From M0108 sp963841065 (GTDB taxonomy: Bacteria > Pseudomonadota > Gammaproteobacteria > Chromatiales > Chromatiaceae): 64,000 nucleotides of DNA. Each line of letters opens with the position of its first letter. Position 1 is the first letter of the stretch. The notes under the pieces are model-generated. The model saw only the letters and a program-made list of their open reading frames with translations, made no database searches and was not told the DNA's origin. Positions 46,860 through 59,434 of the stretch are shown one piece after another. The position numbers and the translations under genes are program-made. The stretch spans positions 124,001-188,000 of the forward strand of contig CAWJBI010000031.1 in the NCBI GenBank assembly GCA_963841065.1, given 5' to 3'.

Positions 46860-48447
46860 GACGGCCCCGCCGATTGGTTGCCCACGGTGGCCGCCACGGG
46901 AAACCAACAGTAAAAGATCGTGCCCCGTTCCGCCGCGTTCTCGGCCCAGATGCGGCCACCATGCGCCTCGATCAGAGTACGCGCAATCGACAGCCCGAGC
47001 CCCATCCCCGTAGGTTTGGTAGTAAAAAAGGATTCGAAGAGCTTGGGTAGGTGCTCGGGAGCGATCCCTGGCCCGGCATCGCGCACCATCAGGGTATGGC
47101 CGTCCGGGCACGCTACCACTGCAACCAGAATCTCCCGGCGTTCCTCGGGTAGGTCGGTCATTACCTCCATGGCGTTGATTAGCAGATTGATCAGTACCTG
47201 CTGGATCTGGAACCGGTCGCCGACCAAGGTCGCGGCTTCCGGCGTCGGTTTGGGCATCGATAGTCACCCGTCGCTGTCGTGCCTCGGTCCTGAGCAAGGC
47301 CAGGGTATCGCGGATGACCTCGTTCAGGTCGAAAGGCTGACGTTCGACCTCGTTGCGATCAAGCAGGGTGCGCAGACGACGAATCACCTCGCTGGCACGT
47401 AGGTTGTCGCGACGGATATCTGCCAGGATCTCGCGCAATTCGGGGCGTTTATCGGTGCCTGGGTCGCGGCAAGCATCAAGGAGAATGTCGGCGGCGTCGG
47501 TATTGCTCAGGATCGCACCGAGCGGCTGATTGATTTCATGGGCGATCGCACCGGTCAACTCGCCGGCAATGGCGAGTCGCGAGGCATGGGCGAGCGCGAA
47601 GCGCTGCTGTTGCAGTGCCAGTTCGGCCTGGCGACGGCGGCGATGCTCGATCAGGAGCCAGGCGAGCAAGCCGCTCTGAAGCAGGAACAGGGCGGTGGCG
47701 GCGATCACCTCGCGACGATGTTCATCCAGGAAGGATGGTGCCTTGAACAGGATGACCGCATCCGCGGGAATCGCTGCCGTGTTGATGTCCCAGCGCAGGA
47801 CTTGGCGCCAATCCAGGTTCAGGGTCGTCGGCATGACTTCCGGCAGGTGCGGTCGGGGCGGTCCCGGCGAGCAGGGCCTGTACTGTTTGACCCGCTTGCC
47901 GTCCCATGGCCGCGAAATCCTGCATATAGCCCCCGACGACCCCGGTACCGATGAAAGTATCAAAGGGCCCGTAAACGGGCGCCCCCGAAGCCTCGGCCAG
48001 GCGACTGGCGGCCTCCCGGGGCACGAAGTGACGGCCGGCGCCATCCTGGAAGTAACCGGGGGTGAAGACTACTGCGTCGGGACCCAATTCACCGAGGCGC
48101 CGCACGAGCGCGGCCGTCGGCAGACCGGCGAGGAATTCGGGCTGGGCGCGGTCCTGGAAACGGGTGACCTCCTCGCGCAGTCGCGCCTCGAAATTCCGAT
48201 CCGGTAATGCGGTACCCGTCACCAGGACCAGTCGGGTGGCGCCTGGGTGCAGGCGTAGAGCCAGGTCGATGGTGCGCGCGAAATCGAGCTCGATCGGGGA
48301 CCCGACCACATCGTCGGGCAAGGCAGGGAGCAAGCGCAGCGCGGACCTGAGAACGCCCATGTGGACCACTGGGGCCAGTATTGGCCGGCAGCAGCCGATC
48401 GCCGAGCTGGTCGTGAAGTGGACCCCTGTGTCAAGACAACTCCCCAC
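46856..48447 (-). pseudogene. Hybrid-sensor histidine kinase, 5'-truncated and frameshifted
   Basis: Sensor kinase for the FixJ-type regulator. The N-terminal part looks like an ABC-type substrate-binding (ABC_sub_bind) sensor: VGSPIELDFARTIDLALRLH, RLVLVTGTALPDRNFEARLR and VVFTPGYFQDGAGRHFVPRE, then one membrane helix (VIAATALFLLQSGLLAWLLI). The HisKA motif is GAIAHEINQPLGAILSNTDA with the phospho-His; the ATPase domain has LINLLINAMEVMTDLPEERR and DAGPGIAPEHLPKLFESFFT. The frame changes near 47840 and 47245. The sensor lacks its beginning (signal peptide and first lobe) because the pump gene intrudes just upstream, so it may be non-functional. Confidence 0.8.
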
Positions 48448-48507
48448 CCAAAATAAGCTATAAAAAGTTGGCGGTGGTTGCGCCGCAGGGGTCCTTGCCC
48501 GATGCTT

Positions 48508-51700
<3,193 letters not shown>

Positions 51701-51707
51701 GGCCGCC

Positions 51708-53449
51708 TCAGTGCGCGTGGCCGTGGCCGGCCGCCGCCGGGCGATGCCCCGGCGAGCCGGACCAGATAGGCGCCGCGGGTCACCACGCGCTCCCCGGGTG
51801 CGATGCCCTCGACGACCTGGACCAAGTCGCCGTCGCGAACGCCCAGGCGCACCACGCGCCGCTCGAAGGACTCGCCGCCGAGCATCACGTAGACCACGTC
51901 CTGGCCCGCCTCCTCGACGATGGCGGAGACCGGCAGGGCCGCGTCCTCGGCACGCTCGCCGGTGGAGATGCGCACGTCGGCGAACATGCCGACCCGCAGT
52001 AGACCATCCGGATTGGGCAGCTCGAACACCAGCGGCACGGTACGGCGCACGGGATCGACCAGGGTGCCGAAGGCGACGAGCTGCCCGCCGGTCGCCGGGT
52101 CGATGGTGAAGCTCTGCGGGAACCCCTCGATCGAGAACCAGGCCCGTTGCGGGTCGCGCAGGCGGCCCACGTCGGCCTCCGCCACGCTCGCCTCCAGCCA
52201 CAGGCGCTCCGTGTCCACGATGTGGAACATCTCGTCGCCCTCGTTCACGTAGCTGCCGGCGGTGACCAGGATCTCGGCCAGCGTGCCGGCGATCGGGGCG
52301 CGCACCTGAATGCCGAGGTCTACGGTCGAGTCATCGCCGCCCAGGGCGCGCCGGTGGCGGGCGAGCCGCTCGGTGGCCGCGACCAGCTCCGCCTTGGCCA
52401 CGCGCTCGGCGTTCTCGGCCTCGTTCAGATCCCGCGTGGACGCCGCGCGCTGGGCGACGAGCTGCTTCAGGCGCTCCTGCTCGCGCTCGGGCGAACTCGT
52501 GCTCGGAGCGCGCGCGCTCCACCGCCAACTCCAGGGACGCGACGTCGACCTGGTCGCCCGCGACCTTGGGCAGGATGGTCGCCAGCGGTTGCCCGGCGGA
52601 AACGCGCGTCCCGATCCGGGGAAAGGCGTCGCTCGCGAGGAGATGTCCGGCGGTCGGGGCGCCGACCACCGCCTCGCCGTCCTTGCGGGCCTTGATCATA
52701 CCGGTGGCCCGAACCGAGGCATGGAGCGGTCGCCGCCGCACCTCCGCCGTGGCGAAATCCACCTTCCACTGCTGCTCCTTGAGGAAGCCGATCTCGTCGC
52801 CCGCCTCCTGCTTGGGGGGCCGGTCGGCCAAGGCGCTTGTCCTGGTCGGGATAGACCCGGTAGGTCCCGAGATCGTGTGTGGTGGTCAACCCCGGCGACT
52901 CCAGGGTCAGCGCAACATGGCGCTCTGCGGCATGCTCGGGAAGGGCTACCGGACGGAAGATGCCGGGGATCGAGGGCGCATCCACGCTGAACACCTCGTC
53001 CGGCAGTCCGCCGCCGGACAGGCGCACGCTGACGGTACCCTCGGCGACCGGGCGAAAGTCGTCCAGCCGGGTGAGATGGGCCGCGAAACCCGACTCCTCC
53101 CCCACCGTGAGCGGCGGGAACTCGACGAATAGCTCGGTGAGCGCGGTGAAGTGGGTGACCGCGATGGCCCCCGGCTCATGCCCGTGACCCTTCTCGTCGT
53201 CGTGAGCCCCTTGCTCTGGGTCATGAACCCCATGGTCGTCGTGCGCCGGAGCATGCTCGGCGCCGTGGTCGTCCCCGGTCCCAGGCTCGTGGTCGTGACC
53301 ATGGCCCAAGCCCAGGCCCTGCGGCAGATCGCATCCGGTCAAGCCAGAATGGCCGCGATCAGCAAGACGCCAGGCGCCTTGCGGGATGCCCGGCGCAAAG
53401 ACCGAGTCAAGGTCGGTTTTTTGGTCGAACGATCAAAAGAATGGGTCAT
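51708..53449 (-). CDS. Histidine-rich periplasmic adaptor of the metal RND pump (frameshifted)
   Basis: CzcB/CusB-type membrane-fusion protein of about 580 residues, longer than usual. After MTHSFDRSTKK a signal region (APGVLLIAAILA, then after a frame change GLTGCDL, a lipobox) leads into a His/Asp-rich metal-binding tract at 53169-53306 (GHGHDHEPGTGDDHGAEHAP is its start). Next come an extra beta domain (EFPPLTVGEESGFAAHLTRL), the lipoyl/barrel parts (GAPTAGHLLASDAFPRIGTR; IQVRAPIAGTLAEILVTAGS) and the C-terminal domain (VSAIVEEAGQDVVYVMLGGE). The true C-terminus, after a last frame change, ends AGHGHAH. Both ends therefore carry histidine clusters. Confidence 0.87.
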
Positions 53450-53456
53450 GGCGGGA

Positions 53457-54455
53457 TCAGGAAATGAGCAGGTGCAGGGCCGACTCGACGTCGTGATGGA
53501 GCCGGTCCGAATAGAGGCAGCCAAACGCCAGGATGACGCCGGCACCGGGGATGAGCAGCGACCAGGGCGGGACCTGCCGCTCCGCGGCAGGTCGCAGCAG
53601 TGCCTGGACCCGTGCCTCCAGATCCGCCCCGGTCAAAGTCGGAAGCAGTGCGTCTGTCGGCCGTTGGTGCGCGGCATTCAAACGGGCCACCTTGAGGATC
53701 GTCCCGGCGACGCCCAGCCGGCCATGGCCGGAGAGCGCCGCTTCCTCGTCACAGGCGCGCTCGCTGGCCAGCGACAGATCCGCCAGCAGGCGTCGGCGGA
53801 TCGGCGGCAGGTGCAGCCGGGCAAGCACCTCGGCGACCAACTGCCGCACGGCATCGCGGCGCCGCCGATGGGCTTGTTCATGCCCGACGACAGCGGCCAG
53901 CTCAGCGGGCGAGAGGTCATCGAGCAGGCTCTTGGAGAGGTAGATCCGCGGACGGATCAGGCCAGCCGTCAGAGCGAGCGGGCTGTCCATGTCGACCACG
54001 CGCCAGGACCTCGGGGCCGGGGTGGGAAGCGCGATTGCCTCGAGCGTCCGGGCGACCCCGTGCGCTCGCCACAACCTTTGCGGTAGATCGCCGGCGAATG
54101 CGACGACAGCGAGCCCGGCCAAGAGCAGGACCAGCCAGTCCATTGTGCTGCCGGTCCAAAGGTCGGAATGAATCAAGCAGAAATGGATGTGGTGCCCGTG
54201 CTCGTGGCAGTGGTCGATCCCGATTCCGATGAGATGCGCCAGGGAGGGCGCCAGCGCCAAGACGACCAGCGAGAGCCCGGCCAGTGCGGGTGCGCCGGCG
54301 AAGGCGAGCAGTAACCCCGCTTCGGCGGCCGGCGGTAATTCACGAAGGAGGCGCCGCATCGGCATATACAGGGCCCCGCCGAGAAGAGACAGGAGCAGGG
54401 CGGCCGCGGCGAAGACCAGCACCGAGGCGGGGATCAGGCCCAGGCCCCCACTCAT
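53457..54455 (-). CDS. M56-family (BlaR1-like) membrane metalloprotease with His-rich loop
   Basis: Membrane protease of 332 residues, four or so helices. The zinc-protease motif is VVGHEQAHRRRRDAV (HExxH), preceded by RPRIYLSKSLLDDLSPAELA and followed by SLASERACDEEAALSG with the third ligand, all as in the BlaR1/MecR1 peptidase core. There is no penicillin-binding sensor domain. Instead residues 81-97 between two helices are histidine-rich (DHCHEHGHHIHFCLIHSD), which suggests a metal-sensing periplasmic loop (inference). ATG 54455 overlaps the blaI-like stop by 4 bases; the adaptor gene follows at 7 bases. Confidence 0.88.
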   Translation of the reverse strand: MSGGLGLIPASVLVFAAAALLLSLLGGALYMPMRRLLRELPPAAEAGLLLAFAGAPALAGLSLVVLALAPSLAHLIGIGIDHCHEHGHHIHFCLIHSDLWTGSTMDWLVLLLAGLAVVAFAGDLPQRLWRAHGVARTLEAIALPTPAPRSWRVVDMDSPLALTAGLIRPRIYLSKSLLDDLSPAELAAVVGHEQAHRRRRDAVRQLVAEVLARLHLPPIRRRLLADLSLASERACDEEAALSGHGRLGVAGTILKVARLNAAHQRPTDALLPTLTGADLEARVQALLRPAAERQVPPWSLLIPGAGVILAFGCLYSDRLHHDVESALHLLIS

Positions 54456-54857
54456 CGCGCATCCTCCACACCCTGCGCGCGGCGCTCGGCCAGCAAGCGC
54501 TCCAGCCGAGCCAGGTTCTCCTCGTCCACCCGGGCCGCGAGGTCCACGAAGGCCGCGAGCATGGGCTCCGGGCGACCGTCCGAGAACGTCTCCACCACGT
54601 CGCCGATCAGCCGCTCCATTAGTTCCTTGCGTTGCAGTGCCGGGGTGTAGAGGTAGGCGTGACTCACCTTCTCGCGCCGCAGCAGGCCCTTGCGGAACAG
54701 GCGCTCCAGCGTCGACTGCACGGTGTTGAGCGAAATGCCACGGCACAAACCGATCTCGCCGTGCACCGACTTGGCGTCACGCTCCGCCGTGCCCCCACAG
54801 CGCTTCGAGGACGGCAAGCTCGAGCACCCCCAAATACAGTCTTGTAACAAACGACAC
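54452..54857 (-). CDS. BlaI/MecI/CopY-family repressor (one frameshift)
   Basis: Winged-helix repressor of about 135 residues. It reads LGVLELAVLEALWGHG, then after a frame change near 54790 continues AKSVHGEIGLCRGISLNTVQ, STLERLFRKGLLRREKVSHA and a dimerisation helix to QGVEDAR. This is the BlaI fold: recognition helix in the SLNTVQSTLERL segment. Its start is uncertain; a GTG at 54857 is the best upstream candidate. Members are inactivated by cleavage by an M56 protease (BlaR1 type) or by metal binding (CopY type). It heads the operon with the M56 protease, adaptor and RND pump. Confidence 0.85.
54835..54846. promoter_or_regulatory. TACA-N4-TGTA dyad, candidate BlaI/CopY operator
   Basis: TACA-gtct-TGTA resembles the TACA/TGTA half sites of BlaI, MecI and CopY operators, although those usually have a 2-base centre. 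It lies at the very start of the repressor gene, consistent with autorepression. Confidence 0.35.
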
Positions 54858-55126
54858 GCGTGAAAATCCCAGAGAAACGGTAGGACGCGAAGTATCTGTC
54901 GTCAAAGACCGATGGTCAATCGGTTTTTGCCCGGTTAGGGGCTGGACGAGCCCGGGTGACCTTAGCGGAGGCGGCCGGCCAGTCGGGCAGGGCAATCCTG
55001 TCGCCGATGGCGGTGATGATCCTATGTGGGCTGGACCCTTCAAGGCTGCTCGATGGTTGCGAAGTAAGGATGTCTTCGTCAAAGGTGGGATAAACTCCTG
55101 ATCCCCTCGCCGACGGTATTACCGAC

Positions 55127-56173
55127 ATGACCTTCGTTCCTGCCGTCTGGCTGGCCTTACTGGCTGCCGCCTTGTTCGGTGCCAGCACCCCCTTTGCCAA
55201 GTTACTGGTGGGGGAAATGTCTCCGGTGCTACTGGGGGGCCTGCTGTATCTTGGCAGCGGGGTCGGGCTGGCCATCGCGCGCCTGCTCCGCGATCGCGCC
55301 TGGCGGGCCTCTGGCCTCGTCCCCCAGGAGTGGCCCTGGCTGCTCGGTGCCATCCTGTTCGGGGGGGTGCTCGGTCCGGTCGCGCTGATGTTTGGCCTGA
55401 CCTACACCAGTGGCGCGACGGCATCCCTCTTGCTGAATCTGGAGGCGGTCCTGACGGCCCTGCTCGCCTGGGTCGCCTTCAGAGAAAACGCAGACCACCG
55501 CATCGTGCTGGGCATGGTGGCCATCGTTGCCGGAGGTGTCGTGCTGTCCTGGCCGTCGGGCGAGGCCAACGCCTCCCATTGGCCAGGCTCCTTGGCGATC
55601 GCTGCCGCCTGCCTCTGCTGGGCCATCGACAACAACTTGACCCGCCATGTTTCAGCGACCGATGCCTTGTTCATCGCCGGGACCAAGGGTTTGATCGCGG
55701 GCGTGGTCAACTCTTCCCTCGCGCTTACGTTGGGCGCGCATCTGCCCGATGCCGGGATCCTGCTGGCGACGATGTCGGTGGGCTTGTTCGGCTATGGACT
55801 CAGCCTGGTGCTGTTCGTCTTGGCGCTGCGTGGGCTAGGGACAGCGCGGACCGGGGCCTACTTTTCGATAGCGCCTTTCATCGGTGCGGTCGTGGCGCTG
55901 GTCCTGCTGGATGAACCGACTACACCCGCCTTCTGGCTGGCGGGTGGACTGATGGCGTTAGGTGTTTGGCTGCACCTGATGGAGCGGCACGAACACGAGC
56001 ACGCCCACGAACCCCTGGAACATCGCCATCCCCATCGGCACGACGAGCATCACCGGCACGACCACGGCCCTGAATGGGATGGCAAGGAACCGCACGGCCA
56101 CCTTCACCAACATAGCGTGGTGACGCACCAACATCCCCATTTTCCGGATATTCATCATCGTCATAGCCATTAG
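55127..56173 (+). CDS. EamA/DMT-family transporter with histidine-rich C-terminal tail
   Basis: Ten-helix drug/metabolite-type transporter of 348 residues with two EamA repeats (WLALLAAALFGASTPFAKLL start; SGATASLLLNLEAVLTALLA; ALRGLGTARTGAYFSIAPFI). The last ~60 residues are hydrophilic and very rich in His (MERHEHEHAHEPLEHRHPHR and HRHDHGPEW further on), a likely cytoplasmic metal-binding tail. It is divergent from the blaI-type gene with about 270 bases between. Context suggests metal export or storage, but substrate is not proven by sequence. Confidence 0.88.
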   Translation: MTFVPAVWLALLAAALFGASTPFAKLLVGEMSPVLLGGLLYLGSGVGLAIARLLRDRAWRASGLVPQEWPWLLGAILFGGVLGPVALMFGLTYTSGATASLLLNLEAVLTALLAWVAFRENADHRIVLGMVAIVAGGVVLSWPSGEANASHWPGSLAIAAACLCWAIDNNLTRHVSATDALFIAGTKGLIAGVVNSSLALTLGAHLPDAGILLATMSVGLFGYGLSLVLFVLALRGLGTARTGAYFSIAPFIGAVVALVLLDEPTTPAFWLAGGLMALGVWLHLMERHEHEHAHEPLEHRHPHRHDEHHRHDHGPEWDGKEPHGHLHQHSVVTHQHPHFPDIHHRHSH

Positions 56174-56356
56174 TCATTGATGATTTCGCCGCGAATCGGC
56201 TCAAGATCGACCCTGGTCTGGCTTGGCTCGAAGCGAAGCAGCATATTTCTCCCGGCATTACGCGGATGCGGCCTATGGGTGGCAACCTCGGACCCGACGC
56301 ATGCGTCCTAATGAGATCCGTCATGACAGGCGATACCCCATCGAAATAATAGTTAC

Positions 56357-56397
56357 ATCTACACATTATTGTGATAGATTTAACGTTACTTTATTGT
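56357..56397 (+). promoter_or_regulatory. AT-rich promoter/operator region of the chromate operon
   Basis: This sharply AT-rich stretch holds an imperfect dyad ATCTACAC-attatt-GTGATAGAT (56357-56379) and the direct repeat TTATTGT (56366-56372 and 56391-56397). TTGTGA and TATTGT with a 17-base spacer could be the promoter, which would make a very short leader before the chrB ATG at 56412. ChrB proteins are known chromate-responsive regulators of their own operons, so it is the natural candidate to bind here. Confidence 0.5.
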
Positions 56398-56411
56398 AGT
56401 ATCGCCTTCCC

Positions 56412-57326
56412 ATGAGCTTCCTGGCCCTCTTTGTCACGCTCCCCACCCAGCAATCCGCCGGCCGCATGCGCGTCTGGCGGGCCTTGCGCGCCTTGGGGAG
56501 CGCCACCTTGCGCGACGGCGTTTATCTGTTGCCCGACTCGCCCGCCCACGCGCAAGCGCTGGGGTCTATTGCCGAAGACGTGAAAAGCGTGGAGGGCACC
56601 GCCGCTATTTACTGCCTCGAAGGCAGGGATGAAGCCCAAGGGCAAACCCTCATGGCCCTCTTTGATCGCCAGGGGGACTACGCCGGACTCCTCAAGGCGA
56701 TTCAGGCGGCGAATCCCGCCGCGGCCAAGGCCGTGCGCGCCCTGCAGCGGGAGTTCTCGGCCCTGGCCGCCATCGACTTCTTTCCGGGAGAGGCCCAACG
56801 GCAGGCCGAAGAAGCCCTGGCGGCACTCCAAGCGCGGGCCTCCGGCGAACCGCTGGACGCGGCGGGCAGGATTCGCCGGCTCGCCGGCGCCGACTTTCAG
56901 GGGCGCACCTGGGCAACCCGCCACCACCCCTGGGTGGATCGCCTGGCCTCGGCCTGGCTCATTCAGCGCCACATCGACCCTCGGGCGCGCTTTGTCTGGC
57001 TCGCGGACCCCAGGCTTTGCCCTCCGGAGGCACTGGGCTTCGACTTCGACGGCGCGGCCTTCACCCACGTCGAGGGTCGCGTCACCTTCGAGGTCCTGGC
57101 CGCAAGCTTCGGCCTCGCCGACGATCCCGCCCTAGGCCGCATCGCCGCTATCGTGCATTTTCTGGATGTGGGTGGGGTGCCCGTGGCGGAGGCCGCCGGT
57201 ATCGAGGCCGTCCTCGCCGGCGCCCGGGCCACCGCGGCCAATGATGACCAACTCCTGAGCGAGGCGTGCCGCCTCTTTGACAATCTTTTCACCCACTACC
57301 AACAGGAACACGCCCGTGACGAATGA
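56412..57326 (+). CDS. chrB: Chromate-resistance regulator ChrB
   Basis: Two-domain chromate-responsive protein of 304 residues. The N-terminal domain starts SFLALFVTLPTQQSAGRMRV then WRALRALGSATLRDGVYLLP, a winged-helix-like segment thought to bind DNA. The C-terminal chromate-resistance domain has GRTWATRHHPWVDRLASAWL, IQRHIDPRARFVWLAD and FDFDGAAFTHVEGRVTFEVL. It is the first gene of the chr operon; chrA starts inside its last codons. Confidence 0.92.
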   Translation: MSFLALFVTLPTQQSAGRMRVWRALRALGSATLRDGVYLLPDSPAHAQALGSIAEDVKSVEGTAAIYCLEGRDEAQGQTLMALFDRQGDYAGLLKAIQAANPAAAKAVRALQREFSALAAIDFFPGEAQRQAEEALAALQARASGEPLDAAGRIRRLAGADFQGRTWATRHHPWVDRLASAWLIQRHIDPRARFVWLADPRLCPPEALGFDFDGAAFTHVEGRVTFEVLAASFGLADDPALGRIAAIVHFLDVGGVPVAEAAGIEAVLAGARATAANDDQLLSEACRLFDNLFTHYQQEHARDE

Positions 57327-58659
57327 CGCCATCCCGCGTACACCACCGCCAACCCCGACCTTGGGCGAGGCCTTCAAGTATTGGCTCAAGCTCGGTTTCA
57401 TCAGCTTCGGCGGCCCCGCCGGGCAGATCGCCATGATGCACCAGGAGCTGGTCGAGCGGCGCCGCTGGATCTCCGAGCACCGCTATCTCCACGCCCTCAA
57501 CTACTGCATGTTGCTGCCGGGGCCGGAGGCCATCCAGCTCGCCATCTACATCAGTTGGCTCCTGCACGGCATCAAGGGCGCGGTCATGGCCGGGGTCCTG
57601 TTTTTCCTGCCGGCCTTCCTGCTGCTGTCGCTGCTGGCCGGTGTCTATTTGCACTTTGGCGACGTGCCGGCGGTGCAGGGCATCTTCCATGTCATCAAAC
57701 CCGCCGTGGTCGCGGTGGTGCTCTTCGCCGCCTGGCGCATCGGGGCGCGGACGATCAAGAACCGCCTGCTGGGCGGCATCGCCGCCCTGGCCTTTATCGG
57801 GATCTTCTTTTTCGACATCGACTTTCCCTGGATCGTGCTCGCCGCGGCCATCCTCGGGGCCATCGGCGGCAAGCTGATGCCGGCCCAGTTCCAGAGCGGC
57901 GGTGGCCACGGTGCCTCCCATAAGCAGTATGGCCCGGCGCTGATCGACGACGACACCCCGCCCCCGGCGCACGCCCGTTTCACCTGGCTCAAGCTGGTGG
58001 TGACCACCCTGGTCTTTGTCGTGATCGGCGCCGCCGCGCTGCTGGCCTTGAGCGGCAGCAGCGATCTGTTCAACATGGGCGCATTCTTCGTCAAGGCCGC
58101 CTTCCTCACCATCGGCGGCGCCTACGCCGTCTTGCCCTATGTCTATCACGGGGCGGTGGAATACTTCGCCTGGCTGACCGGTCCGCAAATGATGGATGGC
58201 CTGGCGCTGGGGGAAACCACGCCTGGTCCCCTGATCATGATCGTCACCTGGGTGGGCTATATGGGCGGCGTCGCCAAGTCCGTCCTGGGCACGCCCATCG
58301 CCGCCGGTCTGGCCGGGGCGGCGGTGGCGACCTTCTTCACCTTCCTGCCGAGTTTCTGGTTCATCATCGCCGGTGGCCCGCTGGTCGAGGCGACGCGGGG
58401 CGAGCTCAAGTTCACGGCCCCCCTGACCGCCATCACGGCGGCCGTCGTCGGTGTCATCCTGAATCTCGCCGCCTTCTTTGCCTGGCATACCTTCTGGCCG
58501 CAAGGCACCCCGGCCACGCCCTTCGCCGGCCCCTTCGAGCCCCTGTTGGTCGTCATCGCCCTCGCCGCCTTTGTCGCGCTATGGAAATATCAGGTGGACA
58601 TCATGCGGGTGATCGGTGTCTGCGCGCTGCTGGGGCTGGTCTATTCCTTCTTTATGTGA
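57316..58659 (+). CDS. chrA: Chromate efflux transporter ChrA
   Basis: Membrane pump that expels chromate, of the long (two-CHR-domain) type with 447 residues. The N-terminal half shows FKYWLKLGFISFGGPAGQIA, the RRRWISEHRYLHALNYCMLL motif and PGPEAIQLAIYISWLLHGIK; the C-terminal half has FFVKAAFLTIGGAYAVLPYV and LGETTPGPLIMIVTWVGYMG. The GTG at 57316, with AGGA 8 bases before it, is preferred; it overlaps the chrB end by 11 bases, so translation is coupled. Confidence 0.95.
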   Translation: MTNDAIPRTPPPTPTLGEAFKYWLKLGFISFGGPAGQIAMMHQELVERRRWISEHRYLHALNYCMLLPGPEAIQLAIYISWLLHGIKGAVMAGVLFFLPAFLLLSLLAGVYLHFGDVPAVQGIFHVIKPAVVAVVLFAAWRIGARTIKNRLLGGIAALAFIGIFFFDIDFPWIVLAAAILGAIGGKLMPAQFQSGGGHGASHKQYGPALIDDDTPPPAHARFTWLKLVVTTLVFVVIGAAALLALSGSSDLFNMGAFFVKAAFLTIGGAYAVLPYVYHGAVEYFAWLTGPQMMDGLALGETTPGPLIMIVTWVGYMGGVAKSVLGTPIAAGLAGAAVATFFTFLPSFWFIIAGGPLVEATRGELKFTAPLTAITAAVVGVILNLAAFFAWHTFWPQGTPATPFAGPFEPLLVVIALAAFVALWKYQVDIMRVIGVCALLGLVYSFFM

Positions 58660-58668
58660 GGACCTCTC

Positions 58669-58982
58669 ATGGATCGTATTATCAAACCCGCAACCCTGAA
58701 GGCCATCTTGGCCGATAAGCATCTTATCGACGTGCGGCGCCAGGCCGACTGGACGCCTCATCGGAGTCCATCCCAGGCGCGACCTGGCATGATCCCGAGC
58801 AACTGGGTAAATGGGCGAAGAACTTGCCGCGGGATAAACCTATTGTTCTCTATTGCGTGCGAGGCGGATCGGTTTCCAACGGCGTGGTCGATGCCTTGCA
58901 CGCGGAAGGCTTGAATGCGTGCTTCATCGAGGGGGGCATCGAGGGCTGGAAGACGGCCGGTGGCGAGATGAAAGCAAAATGA
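58669..58982 (+). CDS. Rhodanese-domain protein (one frameshift)
   Basis: Single-domain rhodanese of about 103 residues. It starts MDRIIKPATLKAILADKHLI DVRRQADW; after a frame change near 58755 it reads SIPGATWHDPEQLGKWAKNL, PIVLYCVRGGSVSNGVVDAL with the active-site Cys of CVRGGS, and FIEGGIEGWKTAGGEMKAK. It lies 9 bases after chrA and overlaps the next start codon (ATGA), so it belongs to the chr operon. Rhodaneses are found in some chr operons; a role in thiol or sulfur handling during chromate stress is inference. Confidence 0.85.
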
Positions 58983-59434
58983 AATGGATTACCCGTGAAC
59001 GCCCGAAGATCGACCGTATTGCCTGCCCCTGGCTGGTAACGCGCTTCGTGGATGAAAGCCCGGAATTTCTCTACGTGCCGGGTGGCGACGTCCTGCGCGT
59101 CGCTCAGGAGACGGGCGCCATCCCTTATGATGTTCCAGATGTGGAGCTTGGGCATCATGGCGACCGGTGCAGCTTTGACGCCTTCATCGGCAAATACCAA
59201 CTGGATGATCCGGCGTTGGGCAAACTTGCCCTGATTGTTAGGGCCGCTGATTGCGCGGCGCCGGATTTAGCACGGGAAGCGGCCGGACTGCTGGCGATTT
59301 CCAAGGGGCTGTCGCTCAACTTTGCCGACGACCATGAGATGCTTAAGCACGGCATGGTGATGTACGACGCCCTCTATGCCTGGTGTGCGGAGACCCCAAT
59401 CAAGAAGGGCCCCGGACTGTTCGGCTTGATGTAA
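58979..59434 (+). CDS. Stand-alone ChrB C-terminal-domain protein
   Basis: A 151-residue protein matching only the C-terminal chromate-resistance domain of ChrB: KIDRIACPWLVTRFVDESPE, FLYVPGG, the acidic/His cluster VELGHHGDRCSFDAFIGKYQ, and LALIVRAADCAAPDLAREAA. It keeps a Cys/His set (C in ACPW, HH, C in DRCS) that could bind metal or chromate. The start ATG overlaps the rhodanese stop, and the MFS start overlaps its own stop (TAATG), so it is embedded in the operon. Confidence 0.88.
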   Translation: MKWITRERPKIDRIACPWLVTRFVDESPEFLYVPGGDVLRVAQETGAIPYDVPDVELGHHGDRCSFDAFIGKYQLDDPALGKLALIVRAADCAAPDLAREAAGLLAISKGLSLNFADDHEMLKHGMVMYDALYAWCAETPIKKGPGLFGLM

